Shown: positions 25,782-34,741, counted from the first letter of the stretch. The stretch is DNA of 64,000 nt from JTS-RE37 sp041744575 (GCA_041744575.1 JBGTKP010000008.1:124001-188000), one strand, 5' to 3'. The notes: generated by a model not told the origin, from the sequence alone. Numbers and translations are program-made.

Positions 25782-26510
25782 ATGGCAGATTGCCTGGTTA
25801 TTATCCCTACCTATAACGAGATTGAAAATATTGAGGCGATCATCAGGGCGGTATTTGATCTCCCCAATAAGTTTCATATTCTGATAGTTGATGATAATTC
25901 TCCTGATGGTACTGCGGAGCAGGTAAGCATCCTGCAATCTGAATTTCCTGCAGCACTTTGGCTTGAGATCCGGAAGGAAAAAGCCGGATTAGGAACGGCC
26001 TATATCCATGGTTTTCATTGGGCTCTTGACCGGGAATATGACTTTATATTTGAAATGGATGCCGATTTTTCGCACAGACCTTCCGATCTGTTACGACTGC
26101 ACCGGGCCTGTCTCAACGGCGCGGATATGACGGTCGGTTCGAGATATAAGAAGGGGGTAAATGTAGTGAATTGGCCCCTTCACCGGATCTTGCTGTCTTA
26201 TGCCGCTTCCTTTTACGTTAAGTTCATTACGGGGATGCGGGTTCATGACCCTACCGCAGGGTTTGTCTGTTATAAGAGAAAAGTGCTGGAGACCATAGAT
26301 CTGAATGCCGTGTCATTTATAGGTTACGCGTTTCAGATTGAAATGAAATTTCGGACGTATCTGAAGGGATTCCGGATTGAGGAGGTCTCCATCATTTTTA
26401 CGGACAGGGAAAAGGGAAAATCGAAAATGAGCTCCGTCATTATCTGGGAGGCGATCTTCGGAGTCATAAGCATGAAGTTCGGGAGTCTGTTTAATAAGGA
26501 TAGTTTTTAG
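25782..26510 (+). CDS. Polyprenol-phosphate mannose synthase (GT2)
   Basis: 242-residue family-2 glycosyltransferase of the DPM1 type, transferring mannose or a similar sugar from a nucleotide donor to polyprenyl phosphate. The start MADCLVIIPTYNEIENIE is standard for the family. Key motifs are ILIVDDNSPDGTAE (about residues 30-43), FEMDADFSHRPSDL with the metal-binding DxD (about 90-103), and VGSRYKKGVNVVNWP. There is no C-terminal membrane domain, so it is a peripheral enzyme. It lies two bases upstream of the dihydroorotase gene and opposite a glycosyltransferase 39 gene, a likely user of its product. Confidence 0.93.
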   Translation: MADCLVIIPTYNEIENIEAIIRAVFDLPNKFHILIVDDNSPDGTAEQVSILQSEFPAALWLEIRKEKAGLGTAYIHGFHWALDREYDFIFEMDADFSHRPSDLLRLHRACLNGADMTVGSRYKKGVNVVNWPLHRILLSYAASFYVKFITGMRVHDPTAGFVCYKRKVLETIDLNAVSFIGYAFQIEMKFRTYLKGFRIEEVSIIFTDREKGKSKMSSVIIWEAIFGVISMKFGSLFNKDSF

Positions 26511-26512
26511 CT

Positions 26513-27850
26513 GTGGGAAGGATACTGATAAAGAATGCCATTATTATCAATGAGGACAGCCGGTTCAACGGTGACATCCTGGTAGAGGGCGAACGAATTG
26601 CTCAGTTGGCCTCCTCTATTAGTGCCGGTGATGCGCAGGTTATAGATGTAGAGGGCAGCCTTGTCCTCCCGGGCATTATTGATGACCAGGTACATTTCAG
26701 GGAACCGGGCCTGACGCACAAAGGAACCATTGCCTCCGAGAGCAGGGCTGCCATAGCCGGTGGTATTACCAGTTATATGGAACAGCCCAACACAGATCCA
26801 CAAACGACAAGCATAGCACAGCTTGAAGCCAAATTTACGCTGGCACAAAAGAGTTCCTACGCCAATTATTCCTTTCTGTTTGGCTGCACCAATGACAATC
26901 TTGAGGAACTCAGGAAATTGGATAAAAATGTCTGTTCGGGCGTCAAATTATTTCTGGGTTCTTCTACCGGGAACATGTTGGTGGATAATGAATCGGTTAT
27001 TGAAACGATTTTCAGGAATACGGAGCTGGTAATTTCGGCGCATTGTGAGGACGAAACGACCATCAGGACCAACCTTGCCTATTACAGGGAACTGTACGGG
27101 GAAGACATTCCGGTACAATTGCATCCGAAAATTCGCAGTGAAGAATCGTGTTATCTGTCCTCCTCAAAAGCGGTAGCGCTCGCCAAAAAGACCGGCGCGC
27201 GCCTTCATGTTTTTCACGTTTCCACAGGCAAGGAAACAGGATTGTTTGCCAATACACTCCCGCTGGCCGAAAAGAAGATCACGGCGGAGGTTTGTATACA
27301 TCATCTTTGGTTTTCCGAAGCCGATTACGACAGCAGGAAGAACCTGATAAAATGGAACCCGGCAATTAAAACCTCCACCGACAGAGACCTTTTGTGGGAG
27401 GCGCTCCTGGATGACAGGATTGATGTCATTGCAACAGATCATGCCCCCCATACCCTGGCGGAGAAACAGCAAATATATATAAAGGCACCTTCGGGGGGGC
27501 CGCTCGTACAGCATGGGCTCCTTGCCATGCTTGAATCATCCGTAGCCCGCAAAATCCCGGTAGAGCGAATCGTCCGGAAAATGTGTCACAATCCGGCTAT
27601 TCTGTTTGATGTTAAACAACGGGGATTCATCCGTGAAGGCTATTACGCGGATCTAGTGGTTGTCAGGGAAACAGCGCCATGGGAAGTTAAAAGAGATGAA
27701 CTATTCTATAAGTGCGGTTGGTCTCCTTTTGAAGGTATTTTCTTCAGCTCAGCTATTAGCCATACTTTTGTGAACGGGCATCTCGCCTATAACAATGGTC
27801 ATTTTTCCGACGAGTTGCATGGTAAAAGATTAACATTTACAAGGAATTGA
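26513..27850 (+). CDS. pyrC: Dihydroorotase (class I, Bacteroidetes type)
   Basis: Cyclises carbamoyl-aspartate to dihydroorotate in pyrimidine synthesis. 445 residues from a GTG start two bases after the upstream stop. The metal-binding stretch is IIDDQVHFREPGLTHKGT (about residues 55-72), with Gln where the usual DxHxH has its first His. The other ligands are visible: ISAHCEDE, LHVFHVST and IDVIATDHAPHTL. I recall this DDQVHF variant as usual in Bacteroidetes, so the enzyme is probably active. Operon with the mannose synthase upstream and the DUF4296 lipoprotein downstream, whose ATG overlaps this stop. Confidence 0.93.
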   Translation: MGRILIKNAIIINEDSRFNGDILVEGERIAQLASSISAGDAQVIDVEGSLVLPGIIDDQVHFREPGLTHKGTIASESRAAIAGGITSYMEQPNTDPQTTSIAQLEAKFTLAQKSSYANYSFLFGCTNDNLEELRKLDKNVCSGVKLFLGSSTGNMLVDNESVIETIFRNTELVISAHCEDETTIRTNLAYYRELYGEDIPVQLHPKIRSEESCYLSSSKAVALAKKTGARLHVFHVSTGKETGLFANTLPLAEKKITAEVCIHHLWFSEADYDSRKNLIKWNPAIKTSTDRDLLWEALLDDRIDVIATDHAPHTLAEKQQIYIKAPSGGPLVQHGLLAMLESSVARKIPVERIVRKMCHNPAILFDVKQRGFIREGYYADLVVVRETAPWEVKRDELFYKCGWSPFEGIFFSSAISHTFVNGHLAYNNGHFSDELHGKRLTFTRN

Positions 27851-28284
27851 TGAGGATTTGTTACTTAGTTGTTTTTTGTATCCTGGCTCTTGGATGCGGA
27901 GAGGAGGTTATTAAAAAGCCACCAAATCTGATAGCCAGAGAAAAAATGTCTGATATTCTTTACGATCTGGCAATGATCAATGCCGCAAAGGCCATAAACC
28001 CGCATGTTTTGGAAGAAAATGGAGTCGACCCAATGAAGTTCATCTATCGAAAATATGAGATAGACAGCGCACAATTTGTACAGAGTGATATCTATTACGC
28101 CTCGCTGCCCATTGAATATGAAAGACTTTATAAGGAGGTCGAAACCAGATTAGAAATGGAGAAGACCAGGCTGGAGGAAGTGAGAAAACAACGCAATGAC
28201 AGTACCCGGCTTGAGATGGAGAATAATGTCAGGACTGACACGACAGGAGGACTCAGGAAAATAAACCAGGATACGATTCCTTAA
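27850..28284 (+). CDS. DUF4296 lipoprotein
   Basis: 144 residues. A signal sequence ends in the lipobox LALGC (Cys15), so it should be lipid-anchored. The conserved DUF4296 core is MSDILYDLAMINAAKA, then FIYRKYEIDSAQFVQSDIYYAS. The C-terminal tail is a charged helix (ERLYKEVETRLEMEKTRLEE). Function is unknown. It starts by ATGA overlap with the dihydroorotase stop and its last 32 bases overlap the convergent epimerase gene. Confidence 0.82.
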   Translation: MRICYLVVFCILALGCGEEVIKKPPNLIAREKMSDILYDLAMINAAKAINPHVLEENGVDPMKFIYRKYEIDSAQFVQSDIYYASLPIEYERLYKEVETRLEMEKTRLEEVRKQRNDSTRLEMENNVRTDTTGGLRKINQDTIP

Positions 28285-29272
28285 ACCGATTACAATTAAA
28301 ATAAATGGATTCTGCCATCAGTTCAAATTCATAGTTGAGGGCCTCCACTATCTTTTTGTTGTCGTAAATGGGTCTTTCTTTCAGGGACACTATGCCTCTT
28401 CGGGTTATTAGCCGGGGTTTTCCGCTAACAACGTTCCTTGCCCAATCCAAAAAGCATAGAATATACAATTGCCATATTTTAATTTGTTTCTTGGGGGTTT
28501 GCTTCCCAAATTCCCTGGCAATATTTGAAAGAATCTCCCTGTAGGTCAGATTCTTATCAATAAGGATGTAGCGTTCACCTTCATACGCTGAATCCATAAG
28601 ACCCACCATGATCCTGATCACGTCCTGGACAGTAATAAATCCCGACCCTCCAGGAGGATAGTATTTCGTCCCCCTGGCAGAAATCTTGAAAAGTTGTCCG
28701 CTGCCGTTATTCCAGAATCCCGGGCCCAGAATAACGCCGGGATTGACGATCACCATAGGAAGGCCTTCAACATATGCTCTCCATACTTCCATTTCAGCAT
28801 CATATTTGGTGAGTGCATACACATTCCTGTCGTTGTCATTCCAGTCAGAATCCTCTGTATTGCCTGAAGGACCATCCCCTCGGCCTATGGTAGCGATGGA
28901 GCTTACATAACATAGTTTTTTAATCCTTTGGGACATACATAGGTTCACGATGTTCGCGGTGCCGCCAATATTCACCTGCTTTAGTCGGTTAAAGTCCCTT
29001 GGATCAAAAGAAATGAGGGCTGCGCAATGATAGACATGAGTAATTCCCCTGAAGGCTTTTTCCAGAGCGGGAAGGTCGTTCAAATCTGCCTCCACCCATC
29101 GGATGGCACTAAAAATCTCTTCAGGTTGATCGCAGTAATAGGAGAACACTTTTTTCACTTCATCAAAACTCTTCCCCTCCCGGTAGATCGCCGTTACCGG
29201 AAGCCCTTTGTTCACAAGGTGATATATAAGGTGAGTACCCACCAGACCCGTCCCGCCAGTAACCAAAATCAT
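28253..29272 (-). CDS. NAD-dependent epimerase/dehydratase (extended SDR)
   Basis: 339-residue short-chain dehydrogenase of the extended type. The N-terminal NAD(P)-binding motif is MILVTGGTGLVGTHLIY; the catalytic YxxxK is YALTKYDAE (about residues 151-159). CYVSSIATIGRGDG supplies the catalytic Ser. VNPGVILGPG is also family-typical. It most resembles dihydroflavonol-4-reductase or nucleoside-sugar epimerases; the substrate is not predictable. A -7 element lies four bases before the ATG, suggesting a leaderless transcript. Confidence 0.92.
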   Translation of the reverse strand: MILVTGGTGLVGTHLIYHLVNKGLPVTAIYREGKSFDEVKKVFSYYCDQPEEIFSAIRWVEADLNDLPALEKAFRGITHVYHCAALISFDPRDFNRLKQVNIGGTANIVNLCMSQRIKKLCYVSSIATIGRGDGPSGNTEDSDWNDNDRNVYALTKYDAEMEVWRAYVEGLPMVIVNPGVILGPGFWNNGSGQLFKISARGTKYYPPGGSGFITVQDVIRIMVGLMDSAYEGERYILIDKNLTYREILSNIAREFGKQTPKKQIKIWQLYILCFLDWARNVVSGKPRLITRRGIVSLKERPIYDNKKIVEALNYEFELMAESIYFNCNRFKESYPGLFS

Positions 29273-29276
29273 GACT

Positions 29277-29284
29277 CAAATGTA
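29277..29284 (-). promoter_or_regulatory. Putative -7 promoter element (TACATTTG) for the epimerase gene
   Basis: On the minus strand this reads TACATTTG and ends four bases before the start codon at 29272. Transcription would begin at or next to the A of the ATG. Confidence 0.5.
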
Positions 29285-29338
29285 CTTAATTAGCCCCGAT
29301 ATATCGCCCTGAGGAAAAGTGCTGCCCTGATTTTATTT

Positions 29339-29346
29339 TATATTTG
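29339..29346 (+). promoter_or_regulatory. Putative -7 promoter element (TATATTTG) for tyrS
   Basis: Matches TAnnTTTG, 21 bases before the tyrS ATG at 29368. Confidence 0.5.
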
Positions 29347-29367
29347 CATCAATCAAATAAGTAGGGA

Positions 29368-30696
29368 ATGACCTCAAATTTTGTTGATGAATTAACCTGG
29401 AGGGGTATGTTGCATGATGCTATGCCAGGAACAGAAGATCATTTGTTGAGTGGGATGCGGTCAGCTTACCTTGGCATTGATCCAACAGCAAATTCCCTGC
29501 ATATCGGCCACCTGGTGGGAATCATGATGCTTAGGCATTTTCAGCTTGCCGGTCACAAACCCTACGCTCTGGTGGGAGGGGCAACAGGGATGATTGGAGA
29601 TCCTTCGGGGAAATCAACCGAAAGGAATCTTCTTGATGAAACAACGCTTCGTGCCAACCAGGAAGCACTAAAGGCGCAACTGGAACGCTTTCTTGATTTT
29701 GAGGAAGGTGGGAAGAATGTCGCGGTCATGGTAAATAACTATGATTGGATGAAGGATTTTTCATTCCTCGATTTTATCCGTGATATCGGGAAACACATCA
29801 CAGTAAACTACATGATGGCCAAAGATTCCGTACGCAGCCGTCTTGAAGCGGATGCCCAACAGGGCATGTCCTATACAGAGTTTACCTATCAGTTGGTCCA
29901 GGGATATGATTTTCTGCATCTCTACCGTACGCATGATTGTACCTTGCAAATGGGAGGCAGCGATCAATGGGGCAATATAACCACGGGTACGGAACTTATC
30001 AGGAGAATAGAAAACGGCAAAGGCTATGCTATGACCTGTCCGTTGATTACCAAAGCAGACGGATCAAAGTTTGGCAAAACTGAATCAGGGAATATATGGC
30101 TGGATGCCCATAGGACCTCTCCTTATAAGTTTTATCAATACTGGCTCAATACGACTGATGAGGATGCTGAGAAGTATATTAAAATATTTACTTTTTTAAG
30201 GCGGAACGAAATTGAGGGACTAGTCATCCGCCATGAGGCGGCCCCGCATCTCAGAAATCTCCAGAGGAAGCTGGCCGAAGAGATCACAGAATTGGTTCAT
30301 GGGAAAGAAAATCTCCTGAATGCTGCAAGTGCCAGTGAGATCCTTTTTGGAAATTCTACCTCCGAACAATTAAAGGCCCTGGATGATGCTACCTTTATGG
30401 AAGTATTTGAAGGCGTTCCACAGGCCAACATATCTCGTTCCGATATTGCGGAGGGCCTTGATATGATAGCGGCCCTGTCAGCAAAAACCGGCTTCCTCAA
30501 GTCTAATGGGGAAGCCAGGAGGGAACTGCAGCAACAGGCCATTTCGGTGAACAAGGAGAGGGTCACAGCTGAATTTACAATTACTGAAGCAGACCTCATC
30601 AATGACACTTACGTATTGCTTCAGAAGGGGAAAAAAAGTTACTTCGTACTGGTTGTGGACCACCAGATCGCCGGTACTTCCAGGATATTAATTTAG
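29368..30696 (+). CDS. tyrS: Tyrosyl-tRNA synthetase
   Basis: Class I enzyme charging tRNA-Tyr. 442 residues, near the usual 420-430. The HIGH motif is [16 protein letters not shown] (about residues 39-54). The tyrosine-binding region has [15 protein letters not shown] and [14 protein letters not shown]. The KMSKS loop is in the divergent form [17 protein letters not shown] (about 231-247), usual for bacterial TyrRS. A C-terminal S4 RNA-binding domain follows ([12 protein letters not shown]). Convergent with the LuxE-type gene, 26 bases apart. Confidence 0.97.
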   Translation: MTSNFVDELTWRGMLHDAMPGTEDHLLSGMRSAYLGIDPTANSLHIGHLVGIMMLRHFQLAGHKPYALVGGATGMIGDPSGKSTERNLLDETTLRANQEALKAQLERFLDFEEGGKNVAVMVNNYDWMKDFSFLDFIRDIGKHITVNYMMAKDSVRSRLEADAQQGMSYTEFTYQLVQGYDFLHLYRTHDCTLQMGGSDQWGNITTGTELIRRIENGKGYAMTCPLITKADGSKFGKTESGNIWLDAHRTSPYKFYQYWLNTTDEDAEKYIKIFTFLRRNEIEGLVIRHEAAPHLRNLQRKLAEEITELVHGKENLLNAASASEILFGNSTSEQLKALDDATFMEVFEGVPQANISRSDIAEGLDMIAALSAKTGFLKSNGEARRELQQQAISVNKERVTAEFTITEADLINDTYVLLQKGKKSYFVLVVDHQIAGTSRILI

Positions 30697-30722
30697 TGGG
30701 ATTGGGTTTCTCTGGCGGATAC

Positions 30723-31709
30723 TTATAAAGCCATGAGATTGCATCCCCGGATATCGGAATGATCAAAACGACCGATAACTTCAAAACTTCCGTCATCATG
30801 CACTCGTCCGAGATCCTGGGTCGCGAGAAAGGAACAGGAGTGTAAATTGGCGAGGTCAATGATATTGATCCCACCTGTTCTATCCTGTCTTTTCAAATCG
30901 AAAGGATCATCAGGATCGCGTACAATTACCTTAAGCCAGGGTGGGGTTTTGTAGGAACCATCACCTTTCGAGTAGGCCTGTGAAAGCATTTCCGTCATCC
31001 CGTACTCCGAATGTATCCGGCCTACTCCGAAACCATCGCCCAATCGCAGGTGCAGTTCTTCCCGGATCAATTCCGGGCCCCTGCCTTTCATGCCTCCTGT
31101 TTCCATGACGAGGGTGTTTTTGAGTTGAAATTTGTATTTGGATACCAGTTCCAGAAGTGCATATGACACCCCTATTAGGATCACCTGCTGGCCTTCGTCT
31201 TCGAGCTTTTTCAGATTTTGAGCTAGGGTGTCATAATCATCAAGATAAAAACCACTGTCAGGATGTCGGCTGAGCATGATCAGCTCATTAACCATAAAAA
31301 CCAACGATGACCCCTCTCTGTTGAGGTAAGAGGGGAGTAAGGCCAGGAAGCAATAATCCGGGACCGGGCCGTAGAAATATTCAAATGTTTTATGAAAACT
31401 GGTGCGATAGAGTGAAAGATCTGACACAAAATGCCTGCTCGGGCTTACTCCGGTAGTCCCGCTACTGGTAAATACAACCGATTCCCTGTGACTGTCGGAG
31501 ATAATACGCCTTGATTTGAAGAGGGATACTGGTAAATACGGGATATCACGGATCTCCTTTACCTGCCGTTCGGACACCCTGATATGTTCGCAAAATTCCC
31601 TGTAAACAGCATTGTAATAAAACTGGTGCTGAAATACCTCCATCGCCAGCGTATCGAATTCGGCATCCGTACGGATCTCAAATATGCGGCGGCTGTCGAT
31701 CTCATTCAT
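30723..31709 (-). CDS. LuxE/PaaK-family acyltransferase
   Basis: 328 residues from the ATG at 31709. This start is chosen because a promoter element lies at 31718-31725, inside the longer TTG-initiated frame. It belongs to the adenylate-forming superfamily of the LuxE acyl-protein synthetase type: VVFTSSGTTGVSPSRHFV is the ATP-binding loop, followed by METGGMKGRGPELIREEL and IHSEYGMTEMLSQAY. It likely activates a carboxylic acid and passes it to an acceptor; the substrate is unknown. The two small type IX secretion proteins follow upstream on the same strand but have their own promoter signals. Confidence 0.9.
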   Translation of the reverse strand: MNEIDSRRIFEIRTDAEFDTLAMEVFQHQFYYNAVYREFCEHIRVSERQVKEIRDIPYLPVSLFKSRRIISDSHRESVVFTSSGTTGVSPSRHFVSDLSLYRTSFHKTFEYFYGPVPDYCFLALLPSYLNREGSSLVFMVNELIMLSRHPDSGFYLDDYDTLAQNLKKLEDEGQQVILIGVSYALLELVSKYKFQLKNTLVMETGGMKGRGPELIREELHLRLGDGFGVGRIHSEYGMTEMLSQAYSKGDGSYKTPPWLKVIVRDPDDPFDLKRQDRTGGINIIDLANLHSCSFLATQDLGRVHDDGSFEVIGRFDHSDIRGCNLMAL

Positions 31710-31717
31710 GACACCTG

Positions 31718-31725
31718 CAAAAGTA
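31718..31725 (-). promoter_or_regulatory. Putative -7 promoter element (TACTTTTG) for the LuxE-type gene
   Basis: Reads TACTTTTG on the minus strand, eight bases before the ATG at 31709. Confidence 0.45.
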
Positions 31726-31792
31726 GCCAAAAAAAGCCCTGATAACCGCTTATTGCGGATCAGGGCTTCTATAGTCAGATTGGTATAAGATT

Positions 31793-32122
31793 TTATTTTA
31801 CTACCAGCTTCCTGGTCATTTTTTTGTCATTTTCCTGCACTTGCAGTACATACACCCCAGGTACCAGAACCGCTATATTCAAGACCGAGGTAGTAATTCT
31901 GTCCCGAAGGACCACCTTTCCGAAAACATCAAAGATGACAATGCTCTTGGCGTCGTTCTTTCGGGTGGTTATATAAACCACATCATTCACAGCGGGATTT
32001 GGATACAATCCGAAAGCATCCTGCAGCTCCTGAGTATGGGTAGCGTTATCAGCAACTTCCTGGGCACTGAGCATTCCAGTAAATACCAGACTGATGGCTA
32101 GGCAGATTACTTTCATGGACAT
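31793..32122 (-). CDS. Mini-protein consisting of signal peptide and type IX sorting domain (1)
   Basis: 109 residues. A signal peptide ends at about FTGMLSAQ (residue 21). About 16 residues follow (EVADNATHTQELQDAF), and the remainder is a type A type IX secretion sorting domain: LYPNPAVNDVVYI, IVIFDVFGKVVLRD, and PGVYVLQVQENDKKMTRKLVVK. There is no cargo domain. The domain directs export through the type IX machinery and anchoring at the surface, where the C-terminus is cleaved. Alone it would leave a peptide of about 16 residues, or be a decoy for the machinery. ATG at 32122 or, two codons later, 32116. A paralogue lies 184 bases upstream. Confidence 0.85.
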   Translation of the reverse strand: MSMKVICLAISLVFTGMLSAQEVADNATHTQELQDAFGLYPNPAVNDVVYITTRKNDAKSIVIFDVFGKVVLRDRITTSVLNIAVLVPGVYVLQVQENDKKMTRKLVVK

Positions 32123-32306
32123 TGATTTGGGATCAATAAAGTAAAGATAAGGGAAAGCGATATCCGAGGAGATTAATTGTTGTCAAATGGATATTTTTGT
32201 AGGTAAAGGGGTTTATCCGCGCAGTTGACCGACGTTTTGTGCAGATGAACGTGAAAACTGTAAGGGATGAAGGGACATTCAGGGAATTATAAATGTATGG
32301 AAGGTG

Positions 32307-32615
32307 TTATTTTACAATAAGCTTTCTTGTGGCAATGTTGTCATCCTCAATGACTCTCAACACATATACTCCTGCATCAAGATTGGCAAGATCCAATTCT
32401 TTTCCCGAAAGGGATGTTTCCATAACCAACGTGCCCAATACATCGTATATAAGAATTTGTTTGGGGGCGTTCCGGTGTGTGTTGATAATGACTTTCCCGT
32501 TGGTAACAGGATTGGGATAAAGTTTGAAGCCGGGGATATCACCGCTTCCCTGGGTTCCCTGCCCATGGGCTGCGGAAAAAATAAGGAAAATTAACAGCAG
32601 GTAGAGGTGCTTCAT
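32307..32615 (-). CDS. Mini-protein consisting of signal peptide and type IX sorting domain (2)
   Basis: 102 residues from the ATG at 32615. This start gives a clean signal peptide (MKHLYLLLIFLIFSAAHGQ) and sits behind a promoter element; a 22-residue upstream extension is not plausible. After about ten residues (GTQGSGDIPG) comes the type A sorting domain: FKLYPNPVTNGKVII, ILIYDVLGTLVMETS and AGVYVLRVIEDDNIATRKLIVK. There is no cargo domain. It is clearly related to the neighbouring 109-residue protein but diverged outside the domain core. Confidence 0.85.
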   Translation of the reverse strand: MKHLYLLLIFLIFSAAHGQGTQGSGDIPGFKLYPNPVTNGKVIINTHRNAPKQILIYDVLGTLVMETSLSGKELDLANLDAGVYVLRVIEDDNIATRKLIVK

Positions 32616-32642
32616 ACTCAGTTCACTACAAACAATATACCA

Positions 32643-32650
32643 CAAATATA
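32643..32650 (-). promoter_or_regulatory. Putative -7 promoter element (TATATTTG) for sorting-domain mini-protein 2
   Basis: Reads TATATTTG on the minus strand, 27 bases before the ATG at 32615. Confidence 0.5.
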
Positions 32651-32897
32651 GTAAATAATAAAATGGTCCGACACCTATCACCTATCAAACCCCTTGAAAA
32701 GTCGATCAGGAGCACATTTGTGAAGGCTTTTAAACAGGACCTGGCCCCCGAAAAGAAACTTGCCCCTTCTGATATCGGCCCCGAAAACTCAATAATGGCA
32801 TTGTGAAATCATTTTCTTACTGTAAAGAATGGGCGTCCATATGTTATAATATTGTTACCTTATAAATTCTATGTTAAGGTCATTTGTGCATTAGTAG

Positions 32898-32905
32898 TAT
32901 CTTTG
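32898..32905 (+). promoter_or_regulatory. Putative -7 promoter element (TATCTTTG) for the two-component operon
   Basis: Matches TAnnTTTG, 31 bases before the response-regulator ATG at 32937. Confidence 0.5.
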
Positions 32906-32936
32906 CTGTGGATTTTACCAGCCAACGCCGCCACCT

Positions 32937-33623
32937 ATGAAGAAACAGGACATAAGAATACTTTTGGTAGATGATGAGCCGGATATTCTTGAAATCCTCA
33001 GTTATAATCTTACTGCCGAGGGCTATCAGGTCTATACCGCAAAAAACGGATTGGAAGCCGTAGAAAAAGCCATTAAGAAGTCCCCCCAACTGATAGTACT
33101 TGATGTAATGATGCCTGAAATGGATGGGATTGAAGCCTGTGAAATCCTTCGGGACACGAAGGGTCTTGAAAACACGATTATTGCCTTCCTGACTGCCAGG
33201 GGCGAAGACTACTCTCAGATGGCTGGCTTTGATGCCGGAGCGGATGACTATATTACCAAACCCATAAAACCCAAAGTATTTGTCAGTAAAGTAAAATCAC
33301 TTTTGCGGAGATTCAAGGAAGAAAACACTGTTGCGGAAGAAATCATGAAAGTTGGTAATTTATTGATCAACAGGGAAGAATACAAAGTGATCAATCACGG
33401 CAGGGAGATCATATTACCCCGCAAGGAATTTGAATTACTGGCGCTGCTCGCTTCGAAACCTGACAAGGTATTCAAAAGGGAGTCCATTCTGGATAAGGTC
33501 TGGGGCCAGGAAGTTGTGGTCGGAGGCCGAACCATCGATGTGCATATCCGAAAACTTCGGGAGAAGATAGGAGATGATCATTTTAAAACTGTGAAAGGGG
33601 TAGGGTATAAGTTTGTACTGTAA
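32937..33623 (+). CDS. OmpR/PhoB-type response regulator
   Basis: 228 residues. The receiver domain has the acidic pair LLVDDEPDILE, the phosphoacceptor LDVMMPEMDG (Asp near residue 59), the Thr in IIAFLTARG and the Lys in YITKPIKP. The C-terminal winged helix shows LPRKEFELLALLASKPDKVF and GGRTIDVHIRKLREKIGDDH, then VKGVGYKFVL. It is coupled to the histidine kinase gene by a TAATG overlap, so the two form one system. It resembles PhoB-type regulators, but the stimulus is not known. The pair runs on to trmB after 57 bases. Confidence 0.95.
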   Translation: MKKQDIRILLVDDEPDILEILSYNLTAEGYQVYTAKNGLEAVEKAIKKSPQLIVLDVMMPEMDGIEACEILRDTKGLENTIIAFLTARGEDYSQMAGFDAGADDYITKPIKPKVFVSKVKSLLRRFKEENTVAEEIMKVGNLLINREEYKVINHGREIILPRKEFELLALLASKPDKVFKRESILDKVWGQEVVVGGRTIDVHIRKLREKIGDDHFKTVKGVGYKFVL

Positions 33624-34684
33624 TGGCCATCCGGTTAAAGAAGTCCTATAGATTTTCCTTCCGCTCCTCCCTGTTGATCACCTTCCTTCTTGCCATTACA
33701 CTTTTTGCCCTCTCGATTTTTACCGGAAGACTTCAGGAAGACTGGCCGGTACTGCTCTTTGTCATTTTTCTTGTTTTCGGGACGTGTTTCCTGGTAATAC
33801 AGGTAAGGGTTGAAAAATTCATTTTCCGGAGAATCAAGAAAATTTATGATGATGTATCTCTGCTGGAGTCCTCCTCCTTCAGCTCGCGTCCGGTCACCAC
33901 AGATATGAAAACGCTAACCCGGGAAATAGAAAAATTCACCAAGGACAAGAAAATCGAAATTGATACCCTGAAAATACGGGAGGAATACCGCAAAGATTTT
34001 CTGGGCAATGTCTCCCACGAATTAAAAACGCCCTTGTTTACCGTACAAGGATATATCCTGACCTTACTGGATGGGGCCATGGATGATAAAGCGGTTCGTA
34101 AAAAATACCTTCAGCGGGCAAACAAAGGAGTGGAAAGGCTTATCTATATTGTAAAAGACCTGGACCTGATAACGAAATTTGAAGCCGGGGACCTGAGGCT
34201 GGAAAGGAAGAATTTTGATATCATCGAACTCATCCAGAACATCTTTGAGCTTTTGGAAATGAAGGCGGCTAAAAAGAAGATTTCCCTGACCTTTGATATG
34301 GACTATAAATTACCTATTTATGTATATGCCGATCTGGACAAAATCCAGCAGGTGGTTACGAACCTCATTGTCAATTCAATTAAATATGGCAATCTTGATG
34401 GCACGACAGAAGTAAGTGTCGAGAATCTAATCAAGAACAAGGTGATCATCAGGGTGACAGATAACGGGGAGGGTATCCAGGAAGAACATCTTCCAAGGAT
34501 CTTTGAACGCTTCTACAGGGTTGATAAAAGCGGTAGCAGGAAAGAGGGCGGTTCCGGCCTTGGATTGTCAATTGTCAAGCATGTGGTGGAAGCCCACAAT
34601 GAAAAAATCTATGTTGAAAGTGCGTTTGGCGTCGGTTCGGAATTTTCTTTTACCTTAGAGAAAGCAAAACCGACTGCCAGCTGA
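33623..34684 (+). CDS. PhoR-like membrane sensor histidine kinase
   Basis: 353 residues. Two N-terminal helices (about residues 14-33 and 40-60) with almost no extracytoplasmic loop, then a linker, then the H-box DFLGNVSHELKTPLFTVQGY (about 128-147). The ATPase domain has VVTNLIVNSIKYG (N-box), VTDNGEGIQEEHL (G1) and EGGSGLGLSIVKHVVEAH (G2). The ATG overlaps the regulator stop. With only a short outer loop the signal may come from inside the membrane or from a partner protein. Confidence 0.95.
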   Translation: MAIRLKKSYRFSFRSSLLITFLLAITLFALSIFTGRLQEDWPVLLFVIFLVFGTCFLVIQVRVEKFIFRRIKKIYDDVSLLESSSFSSRPVTTDMKTLTREIEKFTKDKKIEIDTLKIREEYRKDFLGNVSHELKTPLFTVQGYILTLLDGAMDDKAVRKKYLQRANKGVERLIYIVKDLDLITKFEAGDLRLERKNFDIIELIQNIFELLEMKAAKKKISLTFDMDYKLPIYVYADLDKIQQVVTNLIVNSIKYGNLDGTTEVSVENLIKNKVIIRVTDNGEGIQEEHLPRIFERFYRVDKSGSRKEGGSGLGLSIVKHVVEAHNEKIYVESAFGVGSEFSFTLEKAKPTAS

Positions 34685-34741
34685 TCCAACCAACCGAAGT
34701 AAGGATTCCCCCGTTTTGCCAAAACCTTAAATTCATTCCCA

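Larger units (their letters stand above)
32616..32936. other. Intergenic stretch between divergent genes
   Basis: 321 bases between the sorting-domain mini-protein (leftward) and the response regulator (rightward). It holds one -7 element for each gene (32643-32650 and 32898-32905) and an unsupported 47-codon frame at 32663-32806. I saw no RNA gene or further structure. Confidence 0.6.

Noticed and set aside
31710..31730. Upstream TTG start for the LuxE-type gene
   Set aside because: It overlaps the predicted -7 element; the ATG at 31709 fits better.
32663..32806. 47-codon frame upstream of the PhoB-like regulator
   Set aside because: No promoter match or similarity; without conservation data it cannot be told from chance.
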